A DNA stretch of 64,000 nucleotides, from NCBI GenBank assembly GCA_041744075.1, contig JBGTLQ010000140.1, forward strand, positions 37,344 to 101,343, written 5' to 3'. The DNA comes from JAJTZA01 sp041744075 (GTDB lineage Bacteria; Verrucomicrobiota; Verrucomicrobiia; Chthoniobacterales; Terrimicrobiaceae). The notes under the pieces were generated by a model. The model had not been told where the DNA came from. It ran no database searches and saw nothing but the letters and a program-made list of their open reading frames with translations. Below, piece after piece: positions 8,611-16,273 of this stretch; position 1 is the first letter of the stretch; each line of letters starts with the position of its first letter. A program made the translations under genes and the position numbers.

Positions 8611-9660
8611 GTGAACTCTCTTTTGCAGGGAAATCTGAGCGCATATTTGGACCGAGCGACGGGCCTGAAGGTTGACTTGGCGCCAAGTCCTCTTGGGAAA
8701 ATTCCATTCTTCTTGCGTGGGCGCTACGATTTGGCCGAAGGAGAGCTATACGGGCAGAGATATGCATTTTTTGCTCCCCGTCGTGATTTTGATGATTGGA
8801 CGCCAGCCAAGATTGAATCCGACCGGGATCAACTCGCAAAAATTTTACAGCACCCACCGATTTTTGTTCCTGAAAATATTCGCCCCAATCAACGGCAACG
8901 CCTCATTCAGAGACGAATCCCCTTCATTTCTCCGGGCACCCAAATGTACCTCCCGGAACTCCTGATTGACCTCCGGGAACACTTCGCTCGCGAACGGTCC
9001 AAACCGGTCGAGACTCTCAGCCCCTCCGCTCAACATTTGTTATTGATGGCTTTTGAACAACGTCAGGCGCGTTTTGAAACCGCACTGAACGCAGCAGAAA
9101 TGGTCAAATACTCTCCCATGACGGTCGGTCGTGCCATGGAGGAACTGGCGGCTATCGGTCTGGCTCGTATCGTCCGCAAGGGAAGAACAAAATCACTGGT
9201 GTTTGAGGCCCAGAATGAGGCGTGCGAATGGAGGTCTCTATGGCAGCGTGCCTCGCCTCACTTGCGCTCACCCGTGAGACGAACGTTTCCCCTCTATGAC
9301 TGTCCGCCTGAACTCTTGGCCTCGGCGAAATTAAGCGGGCTGACCGCCCTCGCCCATTACTCAATGCTCAACGAGCCCAAAACAAGGGTTTGGGCAATCA
9401 GTCTGGAGTGGTATCAAAATCACGCCGTAGCTCTGGAAAATGCGGAGGCCCCAGCGGCAGATTGGGGCCATGAAACTCTTGAAATTTGGAGCTATGATCC
9501 CGCCCTGTCCGTCACTCAGGAAAATTCTTGGATACGTGGCTCAAAGTCCGTGAAGAGAGGAATCGTAGATCGCCTCTCACTCTATCTTGCCCTGCGAGGA
9601 ACCGAGGATGAACGTATCGAGCAAGCCCTCGAACAGATGATTGAGGAAATTTCATGGTAA
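8611..9660 (+). CDS. AbiEi-like winged-helix antitoxin
   Basis: First gene of a two-gene type IV toxin-antitoxin-like module. GTG 8611 is preferred because a TTG at 8575 would lie inside the operator dyad. A winged-helix segment is visible in the middle (AAEMVKYSPMTVGRAMEEL, then GLARIVRKGRTKSLVF), flanked by family-specific regions including PFFLRGRYDL and SPVRRTFPLYDCP. Its stop overlaps the start of the nucleotidyltransferase gene (ATGGTAA), and the same overlap occurs in the second element. Such modules stabilise mobile elements and can abort phage infection. The antitoxin role rests on gene order and the partner. Confidence 0.7.
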   Translation: MNSLLQGNLSAYLDRATGLKVDLAPSPLGKIPFFLRGRYDLAEGELYGQRYAFFAPRRDFDDWTPAKIESDRDQLAKILQHPPIFVPENIRPNQRQRLIQRRIPFISPGTQMYLPELLIDLREHFARERSKPVETLSPSAQHLLLMAFEQRQARFETALNAAEMVKYSPMTVGRAMEELAAIGLARIVRKGRTKSLVFEAQNEACEWRSLWQRASPHLRSPVRRTFPLYDCPPELLASAKLSGLTALAHYSMLNEPKTRVWAISLEWYQNHAVALENAEAPAADWGHETLEIWSYDPALSVTQENSWIRGSKSVKRGIVDRLSLYLALRGTEDERIEQALEQMIEEISW

Positions 9661-10412
9661 AGGGGCTCGAAATTTTTCGCGATCACTTCGCCGGACATAC
9701 GGAAAATTACGTCCTCATCGGCGGAACGGCGTGTGATCTCGCCTTTTCTGCGGTCGGCCAAGAATTCCGTGCGACCAAGGATCTCGATATCGTTCTGATG
9801 ATCGAAAACATGACCGGCGATTTCGCCGGCACCTTCTGGAAATTCATCGAGGAGGGAGGCTATCAACATCGACGGCGGGGCGAAGAGGATCAGATGCAAT
9901 TTTATCGCTTCTCAAATCCTGAAAATGACGCCTATCCGGCACAGTTGGAGTTGTTTTCAAAGAAGCCTGATTTTCTAACGCCGTTGGCTGGCGGAACGCT
10001 GACGCCGATTCCCATTGGGGATGAAGGTTCCAGCCTGTCCGCGATTTTGCTCGATCAAAATTACTACGCACTCATTCAGCAGCAGCGGACAATTTTGGAA
10101 GGGGTTCCATCACTGAGACCAGAGGCACTTATTCCTTTGAAAGCAGGCGCGTGGCTTGATCTCACCCGGCGCAAAGATGCCGGAGAAGCTGTCGACTCGA
10201 AGAGCATCAACAAGCACAAGCGAGATGTTTTTCGCCTGTTTACTCTCCTCGCCGCCGAAACGAGCCTGCCTGTGGGAGCCAATATTCAAGATGATCTACG
10301 GGGCTTCATTGAAGGCATGCGGCAGTCCCCGCCAGATTTGAAAGCACTGGATGTTCAGGGCATTTCCACTGACGGAGTATTTGTCGCTCTGGAAAAAATC
10401 TACGGCCTTTGA
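9654..10412 (+). CDS. AbiEii-like nucleotidyltransferase toxin
   Basis: Predicted nucleotidyltransferase of the AbiEii/DUF1814 group, the toxin half of type IV toxin-antitoxin systems. The 252-residue protein shows the fold's signature: GG at 23-24 in LIGGTACDLAF, then TKDLDIVL with the catalytic Asp pair D43 and D45. A helical C-terminal half follows, including LIPLKAGAWLDLTRR and KHKRDVFRLFTLL, typical of the group. It overlaps the upstream antitoxin by 7 bases. Known AbiEii toxins transfer nucleotides to RNA acceptors; the target here is unknown. Confidence 0.8.
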   Translation: MVKGLEIFRDHFAGHTENYVLIGGTACDLAFSAVGQEFRATKDLDIVLMIENMTGDFAGTFWKFIEEGGYQHRRRGEEDQMQFYRFSNPENDAYPAQLELFSKKPDFLTPLAGGTLTPIPIGDEGSSLSAILLDQNYYALIQQQRTILEGVPSLRPEALIPLKAGAWLDLTRRKDAGEAVDSKSINKHKRDVFRLFTLLAAETSLPVGANIQDDLRGFIEGMRQSPPDLKALDVQGISTDGVFVALEKIYGL

Positions 10413-10714
10413 TTCGCAATCTTGTGATTGCTTCACCAATGGGATGCCGCTTCGATTTGGCAGTGGCGAAGTATTGGGAATCCATCGTTGAAAAACTGAA
10501 ATCTGATGGCTGGGAGATGCGGTGGACGGAGGCCATGCATGATGGCGTGAGCGATTGGACCGCCACGGCCACTCGCGGACGCGAGCGGCATTCTATTCAT
10601 GCCAACGACATTACCCTGGCTTTTCAGGAGCTGGAAGCAAGCTGCTCGCGGAACGTTACCCGCCACGAACCCACTCGCCGGAGGGTTTCGGGAAAACACC
10701 GATTAAGGCTGTAA
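10409..10714 (+). CDS. Small hypothetical protein of the ICE left end
   Basis: Reading from TTG 10409 (overlapping the toxin stop) gives 101 residues; ATG 10439 gives 91. The central part (YWESIVEKLKSDGWEMRWTE, then HDGVSDWTATATRG and HANDITLAFQELE) has balanced composition and looks genuinely coding. There is no counterpart in the second element, where this position is a non-coding spacer. Not recognised. Confidence 0.55.
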   Translation: MIRNLVIASPMGCRFDLAVAKYWESIVEKLKSDGWEMRWTEAMHDGVSDWTATATRGRERHSIHANDITLAFQELEASCSRNVTRHEPTRRRVSGKHRLRL

Positions 10715-10718
10715 AGTT

Positions 10719-10734
10719 GCTCCCGAATGGGAGC
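10719..10734. promoter_or_regulatory. GCTCCC-N4-GGGAGC dyad, copy 1
   Basis: Perfect 6-bp inverted repeat starting exactly 50 bases before ATG 10769. Identical arms with a different loop occur at 46500 and 60303, each about 50 bases before the start of an element gene that begins ATGAAAAC. Proposed operator of an element-encoded regulator. Confidence 0.65.
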
Positions 10735-10768
10735 ATATGACCAATTTTTTGCCGTCATAGTGGCGGGG

Positions 10769-11086
10769 ATGAAAACACTCCCTGCACTTCCCGAAAACGA
10801 CATCCGCCACGCCGACCGCCGCCACCCGGTTGACTATCTTGAACCGCTCCCCACCCCGGATGATCAGCTTCACCGGATCTGTGAAGTCCTGAGCCGCACT
10901 TTCGGCTGGGTGGCCGAAGCGGACACCGTTGAACAAAAAGGACTCCGCGCTTCCGTGGTTCTGTATTGCGTCCGGGCCGACCTTCTCGGTTCGGCCACTC
11001 TCGAACAACTCGGCGCGAAGACGGGCACCCCGCAAGCCATCGTGGACGAACTCGTTTCGGATTTCTGCCACAGCATCGGCTGGTAA
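10769..11086 (+). CDS. Conserved element protein, unknown function
   Basis: About 105 residues from ATG 10769, the start shared with the homologue at 60353 (both ATGAAAAC); an in-frame ATG at 10727 lies inside the dyad and is unlikely. The two copies agree nearly throughout the middle (LHRICEVLSRTFGWVAEADT and EQKGLRASVVLYCVRADL), which is strong evidence of coding. Acidic N-terminus, helical C-terminus ending VDELVSDFCHSIGW. The stop overlaps the next start (TAATG). It lies between the toxin module and the Toprim gene, in the replication/regulation block. Family not recognised. Confidence 0.8.
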   Translation: MKTLPALPENDIRHADRRHPVDYLEPLPTPDDQLHRICEVLSRTFGWVAEADTVEQKGLRASVVLYCVRADLLGSATLEQLGAKTGTPQAIVDELVSDFCHSIGW

Positions 11087-12057
11087 TGAACCCGGACAGC
11101 CAGCGGACCGTAGACCAGGTTCGGGAGATTCCTCTGCGTGAACTCCTGAACTGGCACGGTCTCAAAAATAAACCGGAAGGCGCGAGCATTCGCGCCAAGA
11201 GCGCAGAGCACAACATCGTTGTGACAGGCAACAAGTGGTTCGACAACAAGGTGGGCGTGGGCGGCGCGGGTGCGATTGATCTGCAAATGCACCTGACCGG
11301 CGAGAGCTTTTCCAGTGCATGCCAGGCGCTCGCCCGTCAATTCCACCCCTCCGCCACCAACCGCTCCAGCATCGTTTTCCCTCCTGGAAAACTTCCTACT
11401 GGAAACCGGCTGTCCTTTCCCGAACTGGTGGGGAAATACGCCGTTCGCGACGACAACAATTGGCCTGCGGCCCGGGCTTATTTGGTGGAAACCCGAAAAA
11501 TCGAGCCCGCGACGGTGGACGAACTCCACGCCGACGGCTCCGTCTATGCGAACAACCACCATCCCAATCCCGGCATTGTCTTCCTTCATCGGAATTCATC
11601 CGGGAAAGTGGAGGGAGCAAGCCTGCGGGACACTCGTCATGAATCGAGTTTCCGGCCATGTCTTGGAAACAAGCTCTCCGCGTGGTTCTCCATCGGCAAT
11701 CTTGCCGAAGCCCAAACGCTGGTGGCGGTTGAATCTCCCATCGAGGCATTGAGTTACCACACCCTTTTTTCGGGGCGCAACGACTCGCTCGCCATCGTCA
11801 GTTGCTCCGGTTCATTTATTCCCGAGGACCTGATGTTTCAGGCTTATGACCGCCGCCAAAATTTCGTTGTTGGCCTAAACAATGACCCGGCAGGCGAGTT
11901 CGGTTGGCAGAAAGCCTGGGACTCAACGACGGAGTGGACCGGCTTCAAAATTTCCTCCGCATGTCCCCGGCTCAAAGACTGGAACGCCGATTTGCAGGCG
12001 TCCTCTTCCTCTCCCCGCCCGGGCATTACCCAAAAATCATCCTCTCTCCACCCATGA
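11086..12057 (+). CDS. Toprim / DUF3991-type primase-like protein
   Basis: Likely DNA primase or replication helper of the element. N-terminal part (IPLRELLNWHGLKNK, GGAGAIDLQMHL) matches the CHC2/DUF3991-like zinc-free domain of plasmid primases, and the C-terminal part has a Toprim-like core: LVAVESPIEALSY followed by VGLNNDPAGEFGW. A close homologue is encoded at 60667. It is translationally coupled to the upstream gene by TAATG and to the next gene by ATGA. ICEs often carry such genes to prime transferred single strands; the role is inferred. Confidence 0.8.
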   Translation: MNPDSQRTVDQVREIPLRELLNWHGLKNKPEGASIRAKSAEHNIVVTGNKWFDNKVGVGGAGAIDLQMHLTGESFSSACQALARQFHPSATNRSSIVFPPGKLPTGNRLSFPELVGKYAVRDDNNWPAARAYLVETRKIEPATVDELHADGSVYANNHHPNPGIVFLHRNSSGKVEGASLRDTRHESSFRPCLGNKLSAWFSIGNLAEAQTLVAVESPIEALSYHTLFSGRNDSLAIVSCSGSFIPEDLMFQAYDRRQNFVVGLNNDPAGEFGWQKAWDSTTEWTGFKISSACPRLKDWNADLQASSSSPRPGITQKSSSLHP

Positions 12058-12257
12058 AAAACGACCCTCATTCCCGCATCCTGGAAACCTACTTTTTCGA
12101 GTATATCGACCGGGGCATAGGCGCGGACGCGACTCCCCTTTTCACGCAAACCCTCGATGGCCGCCCCCTCGCAGGAGTGATCGCGAAAACCTTCCAGATT
12201 CCGGACCATGAGGCAGGAGCGGCCATCGAATCAGCCCGGCAGGAGGTTTGGCTGTGA
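12054..12257 (+). CDS. Small conserved-looking protein between primase and ArdC
   Basis: 67 residues from ATG 12054, overlapping the primase stop (ATGA) and the start of the ArdC gene. Sequence ILETYFFEYIDRGIGADATP looks coding, with an acidic helical C-terminus. The tight overlaps on both sides argue for a real gene of this operon. Not recognised. Confidence 0.6.
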   Translation: MKNDPHSRILETYFFEYIDRGIGADATPLFTQTLDGRPLAGVIAKTFQIPDHEAGAAIESARQEVWL

Positions 12258-13252
12258 GCCGGGACATCTACCAGACCATCACCGACCGTTTCGTCGAACA
12301 GTTGAAACAAGGGACCGTTCCTTGGCAACAACCCTGGACCAGCGGGGTGCAGAACATCGTTTCGCGCAAAATATATCGCGGAATCAATGCCTTCACGCTT
12401 GGAATGTCGGAACGCACATCGCCGTTCTGGCTCACCTATAAACAGGCAGGCGACCTGGGAGGCCACATTCGGAAGGGCGAAAAATCCCTGCCTGTCATCT
12501 ATTACAAGATCGTCGAAAAACAGGACGATGCGGGAAATGTGATGGTTCGCTCGGACGGGAGTCCCGACCGAATTCCCTTTGTCCGTTGGGCCAATGTTTT
12601 CAACCTAGACCAAACGGAAGGCATCGAGGCCCCGCAAATTTCGACCGCACCGGCAGTCAGCCAGCCGCTCGAAAAGGCCTCCGGAATTATCGCCAATGCT
12701 CGGATTTGCCCCATCCGGCACGCGGGATTTTCAGCGGTCTATTCGCCGAAAGACGATGTGATCCGAATACCGGCTCCGTCGAATTTCCGCAGCCAGGAAA
12801 GTTACTTTTTGACGCTCTACCATGAGGCAATCCACGCAACAGGACATCCATCCCGACTCAACCGGGACGGCATCACCCAGCCAATCAAATTTGGCTCTGA
12901 GCGGTACTCTCGTGAGGAACTCGTGGCGGAACTGGGAGCCGCCTTCCTTTCCAACGAGGCCGGCATTCTCAATCAAGTTCAGTTCGACAACTCCGCCGCC
13001 TATCTCAGTTCTTGGATCAAAAATCTCGAAAATGATCCGAAGCTGATCATTCACGCGGCCTCTCACGCCCAGCGGGGAGCCGATTTCATTTTGGGAATCG
13101 AGCAGAAGGAAACGCTGCTCGAATCGCAAACGGCGACCGTGGAAATGCCGAGCGTCGCAGCGAAAGAACATGAGGCCGTCGCCCGGATTTCCGGCCCTTT
13201 ATCGATGCAGCCAGCCGTTGCTGTCCCCCGAAAAAGCGGGATACGACTATGA
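12248..13252 (+). CDS. ardC: ArdC-like antirestriction protein / zincin
   Basis: 334 residues. The N-terminal domain (TVPWQQPWTSG, GINAFTLGM, WLTYKQAGDLGGHIRKGEK) is the ArdC ssDNA-binding domain (DUF1738). The C-terminal domain has the metallopeptidase motif in YHEAIHATGH (HExxH near residue 191), with a downstream ELVAELGAAFL supplying the third-ligand helix. ArdC proteins protect incoming conjugative DNA from restriction. Start is TTG 12248 or GTG 12254; either keeps overlap with the preceding gene. The second element lacks this gene in the visible part. Confidence 0.88.
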   Translation: MAVSRDIYQTITDRFVEQLKQGTVPWQQPWTSGVQNIVSRKIYRGINAFTLGMSERTSPFWLTYKQAGDLGGHIRKGEKSLPVIYYKIVEKQDDAGNVMVRSDGSPDRIPFVRWANVFNLDQTEGIEAPQISTAPAVSQPLEKASGIIANARICPIRHAGFSAVYSPKDDVIRIPAPSNFRSQESYFLTLYHEAIHATGHPSRLNRDGITQPIKFGSERYSREELVAELGAAFLSNEAGILNQVQFDNSAAYLSSWIKNLENDPKLIIHAASHAQRGADFILGIEQKETLLESQTATVEMPSVAAKEHEAVARISGPLSMQPAVAVPRKSGIRL

Positions 13253-13370
13253 AATCATCTCATTTCTCCATGTCGCACCTGCGGATGAATGCCGCTCATG
13301 GGCCGGAGCCGCTGACGGCACCGGGGGCGGCGCAGGCTTGCCCCACGTGCCTACCGTCTCCATCCCATCA

Positions 13371-13915
13371 GCTCACTTTTCAGGACGACTTGCGCCCGGG
13401 CTGCCCATTGCAGAAAAGCGCCCCCTTTGCCCCCCGCCATTCTGCAATCGGCACCATCACCGGTGGCAAACCTGCCTTTTCCTCCTTACCGATGCCAATG
13501 CCGGCAGGCCATCCGCTCATTTGCGGGGTCCGCGATGTCTCGCCAAGGATTCGACCTCTTGCTCTGGCCGCCACCGCAAACCCCGCAAATCAGCTCACTT
13601 GGGAAGGCGACTCGCGCCCGGGCTGCCCATTGCAGAAAAGCGCCCCCTTCGCCCCCCGCTATTCTGCAATCGGCACCTTCACTGGCGGCAAATCTGCCTT
13701 TTCCTCTTTACCGATGCCAATCCCGGCAGGCCGTCCGCTCATTTGCGGGGTCCGCGTTGTCTGGCCAAGGCTTCGACCTCTTGCTCTGGCCGCCACCGCA
13801 AACCCCGCAAATCAGCTCACTCGGGAAGGCGACTTGCGCCCTGCTCGCCCATTGAAGAAAGGCGCCCGCTTCGCTCCCCGCCATACTTCAATCGGCGACT
13901 CCACCGGAAACCGAC
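13371..13915. repeat. 222-bp tandem repeat array with conserved dyads
   Basis: Two full units (13371-13592, 13593-13814) and a diverged third start (13815-13915). Each contains an inverted repeat: ATTGCAGAA/TTCTGCAAT at 13407-13415/13440-13448 and 13629-13637/13662-13670. The third unit has ATTGAAG/CTTCAAT (13851-13857/13886-13892), a change on both arms that keeps pairing. Long frames cross the array in several phases because the unit is 74 codons; I treat them as artefacts. It lies between ArdC and the oriT region and may be a replication, transfer or structural-RNA locus. Confidence 0.75.
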
Positions 13916-14131
13916 CTACTTTCATTCTGACACTTTTGCCGAGCATGGCCCAGGTCGCGTTGAATCGCGGCCACTGCTCAGGACGGAGGGCACCGCGAGT
14001 CCTTGACCCCTCCGCCATCGCAGACGCCGCAATGCAACGCAGCTACCCCGAATCCTCGGGACCGATCCGCCCATTCATTCCGTCCTCGCTCATCCCTCAC
14101 CCCCTGCTCCGGGCGCAAAGAATCGGCGGAT
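13916..14131. other. Spacer after the repeat array, nothing recognised
   Basis: No supported gene. The plus-strand frame crossing this stretch continues antisense through the better-supported gene at 14132-14479 and is therefore discounted. Confidence 0.4.
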
Positions 14132-14479
14132 TTAGTTTTTCACCATCGGGGGAATTACATCTTTTACCAACCCCCGCCCATTGCGACCGGCTTCTACGAC
14201 AAGGCGAACTTGATCTCCTGTCTTTAACTCCTTGGCCTGCAAATAGGACGACTCCCGCGGCAGGTAATACACAAAGAACCAGTGCTTGTCGTTGGAACCT
14301 CGTACCCGGGCGAACACATGAATACCCATCCCGATTCGGGAGGCGCTTTTCGCATAGCATACCCCGTCAACGACCACCTCGTATTTACCAAGAGGGATAT
14401 CCTTGGCGTAATCATCGAGCGGAAACCCTCGTTCCTGAAACTGATTCCATGAGTCCGGCACATCGATCTGAGACAGCAA
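14132..14479 (-). CDS. Hypothetical protein divergent from the relaxase operon
   Basis: 115 residues from TTG 14479; no ATG is available near the N-terminus. Composition and hydrophobic pattern look like a beta-rich fold: KYEVVVDGVCYA, GMGIHVFARVRG, HWFFVYYLP and GDQVRLVVEAGRNGRG, with a final segment reminiscent of an OB-fold strand-loop-strand. It faces away from the mobilisation genes across a region with two hairpins. Not recognised; a single-strand-DNA-related role would fit the position but is only a guess. Confidence 0.6.
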   Translation of the reverse strand: MLSQIDVPDSWNQFQERGFPLDDYAKDIPLGKYEVVVDGVCYAKSASRIGMGIHVFARVRGSNDKHWFFVYYLPRESSYLQAKELKTGDQVRLVVEAGRNGRGLVKDVIPPMVKN

Positions 14480-14575
14480 TTCCCCGAGTGCCGTTCAATC
14501 GCCATGAGACAGCTTTTCACCAGGCAAAAGCTCACTCCTCCGACCAAGCTCGTTGCTCAGATGTAATACAGGATA

Positions 14576-14622
14576 GTGATTTTCGTAGGAAAATCACGGT
14601 TCGGAAAAAAGACGCTTTTTCC
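14576..14622. other. Candidate oriT: two adjacent inverted repeats
   Basis: GTGATTTTC-GTAG-GAAAATCAC (14576-14597) is followed at once by GGAAAAA-N6-TTTTTCC (14603-14622). They lie about 110 bases before the accessory and relaxase genes, in a non-coding divergent region, which is where oriT with its relaxase-binding hairpin is expected. The nick site is not identified. Confidence 0.55.
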
Positions 14623-14728
14623 TCGTGCCCTACCCGCGTCAGGCGCGGTCCGGGTTTTGTTTCATCGGCCATTCGGCTTTCGCTTCGATCATTAGCGGAC
14701 TCCCGCTCATTTCATCCATCCAAGACCT

Positions 14729-14959
14729 ATGCCAACACCGACGAAGAAACCCGCCACGCAGTTCCACGTGGACTGCACCCTCGAAACCAAAAATCGCTTC
14801 AATCGGCTCCATGAAGCCATGAGTTTCAAAACCAAAGCCGAAACGTTCGCCGCCATCATCTATTCCACGACGGCCGCGGATACGCTCGATCCTCACTTGA
14901 TGGAAAGACTGGAGCACAAACTCGACCGCGTTTTGGAACGCTACGATGACCTCATATGA
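14729..14959 (+). CDS. Small relaxosome accessory protein (MobC/RHH-like, tentative)
   Basis: 76 residues: a basic Thr/Lys-rich start, a beta-strand (TQFHVDCTLE) and helices (KNRFNRLHEAMS, KAETFAAIIYST) in the order of a ribbon-helix-helix protein, then an acidic coiled C-terminus. Its stop overlaps the relaxase start (ATGA). Such proteins bind oriT and help the relaxase. The call rests on size, pattern and position between candidate oriT and relaxase. Confidence 0.65.
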   Translation: MPTPTKKPATQFHVDCTLETKNRFNRLHEAMSFKTKAETFAAIIYSTTAADTLDPHLMERLEHKLDRVLERYDDLI

Positions 14960-16083
14960 AAAATGGCATGATGTTTCCGCGCAAGCGGACGTGGCGTTCC
15001 CGTCTCGATCTCGACTATCTGGACGAAACATCCGAACGAAAAGCCTCGGCACGAATGAAACCGGACACGTCCGCCGAACACACGGCTACGGGGCAAAAAC
15101 TCAAGCAGTTCGTGGAATATGCTTCCAAGGAAACGCTGGGCCAGGTTCACGCGGGCGGGTTTTTGCATCAGATGATTCTCATCAACGCCGATGGTTCCCG
15201 CACGCCGCCGTCCAAACTCCGCAACGCGGAACGAAAGGAACGAATCGCCGATTCGTGGTTCCAACACATCCGGAAGTTTCCCACTTCGTCCGAAAATCCC
15301 GTCATCCAGCACCGCCTGATTTTTTCCATGTCGCGCGAGTTGCACGACCGGCTTGTAGAATCGGGCATCAGTCCCGACCGCGTTTTGCAGTCCACCATGA
15401 AAAAGATCATGGGAAAATTCGCAGACCGATTTCATCGCAACGACGCGATTGGCTACGCCTACGGCATCCACCACGACACGGACAATCTCCATGTGCATGT
15501 CGCCCTTTGTCCGCGCACTTTGAAAGGGAAATACGTCGGCTGTAGCATGTCGCAAACCAAGGTTTCCGGGAACAAAAACCAAATGACGTTCCTGCGGAAA
15601 TGTTTCGTCACCGAAAATCAACGCTGGGGCGAACTGCTTTCTTCTCCTGCCAAACTGCAGCAACACCTTTCGCAGCGGGTGGACTGCGACAAGCTGGTCT
15701 TTTCGCCTCGCATCAATCAGCAGCAGATGGAGGCGGTGCGCCAGACGCAGACCTTCGAAGCAATCCGACTTCATCAGCTTTACGACAGCATCCGGCATCT
15801 GGAAGCGGCTATTGCCGCGAAGCGCAAGCAGTTCTCGGAGGAAAAGAATCTTCGCTTTCTTTCCCGACTTACCCGCCGACGGGTCCCTCGAATCGCGCAG
15901 GTTGTTTCCAAGGCAGGCCAGGCCGTCGAACGCCGTTCGCTCAGCGAAATGCAAAAGCTTCTTTTTCAAACCAAGACCCAATACCGCGCCCTCCACAAAC
16001 GCTACTGCCGTCTTCACGGGTTCACTTCTTATGCCAATCGAAACACCATCCAGCCTGCCCATCGGCAGCAAAACTCACTCTGA
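14956..16083 (+). CDS. HUH relaxase of the element
   Basis: Nicks oriT and pilots the transferred strand. 375 residues with the metal-binding HUH motif HHDTDNLHVHVALCP near residues 171-185 and a preceding conserved strand (IQHRLIFSMS), in the style of MOBP/MobA-MobL-like relaxases. The catalytic Tyr is not certain from sequence alone. The C-terminal third is a helical basic region (RLTRRRVPRIAQVV, LHKRYCRLHGF). It is coupled upstream by ATGA and overlaps the next small gene by about 50 bases. No helicase or primase domain is fused. Confidence 0.85.
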   Translation: MKNGMMFPRKRTWRSRLDLDYLDETSERKASARMKPDTSAEHTATGQKLKQFVEYASKETLGQVHAGGFLHQMILINADGSRTPPSKLRNAERKERIADSWFQHIRKFPTSSENPVIQHRLIFSMSRELHDRLVESGISPDRVLQSTMKKIMGKFADRFHRNDAIGYAYGIHHDTDNLHVHVALCPRTLKGKYVGCSMSQTKVSGNKNQMTFLRKCFVTENQRWGELLSSPAKLQQHLSQRVDCDKLVFSPRINQQQMEAVRQTQTFEAIRLHQLYDSIRHLEAAIAAKRKQFSEEKNLRFLSRLTRRRVPRIAQVVSKAGQAVERRSLSEMQKLLFQTKTQYRALHKRYCRLHGFTSYANRNTIQPAHRQQNSL

Positions 16084-16273
16084 CTTCATTCTTTGCCAGG
16101 ATTTCGTCTTCCGGCTCTCCACCGTGGACGGATTTCTGCACCAGGCTTTCCCAGAAGGCCAGCCGGGCATCACCACGGTCAATTTCAAATCGTACACGCA
16201 GAACGTCCCCGACCCGGAGCGCCGGCTTTTCGATTTTCTTGTCTCCAAACTCAATCCCAAACCTCTTCCATGA
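16031..16273 (+). CDS. Small transfer-operon protein overlapping the relaxase gene
   Basis: 80 residues from ATG 16031. Balanced sequence (FILCQDFVFRLSTVDGFLHQ, ITTVNFKSYTQNV, ERRLFDFLVSKLN) with an ATGA overlap to the coupling-protein start at 16270, which argues that it is real. Not recognised; a coupling-protein or relaxosome partner is plausible from position. Confidence 0.6.
   Translation: MPIETPSSLPIGSKTHSDFILCQDFVFRLSTVDGFLHQAFPEGQPGITTVNFKSYTQNVPDPERRLFDFLVSKLNPKPLP

Noticed and set aside
13371..13915. Possible CRISPR array
   Set aside because: Units are 222 bp with no short repeat/unique spacer pattern and no cas genes nearby.
13249..14814. 521-codon plus-strand open frame across the repeat array
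   Set aside because: It is open in more than one phase because of the 222-bp (74-codon) repeat and GC-rich composition, runs antisense through the better-looking gene at 14132-14479 and through the hairpins, and has no family resemblance.
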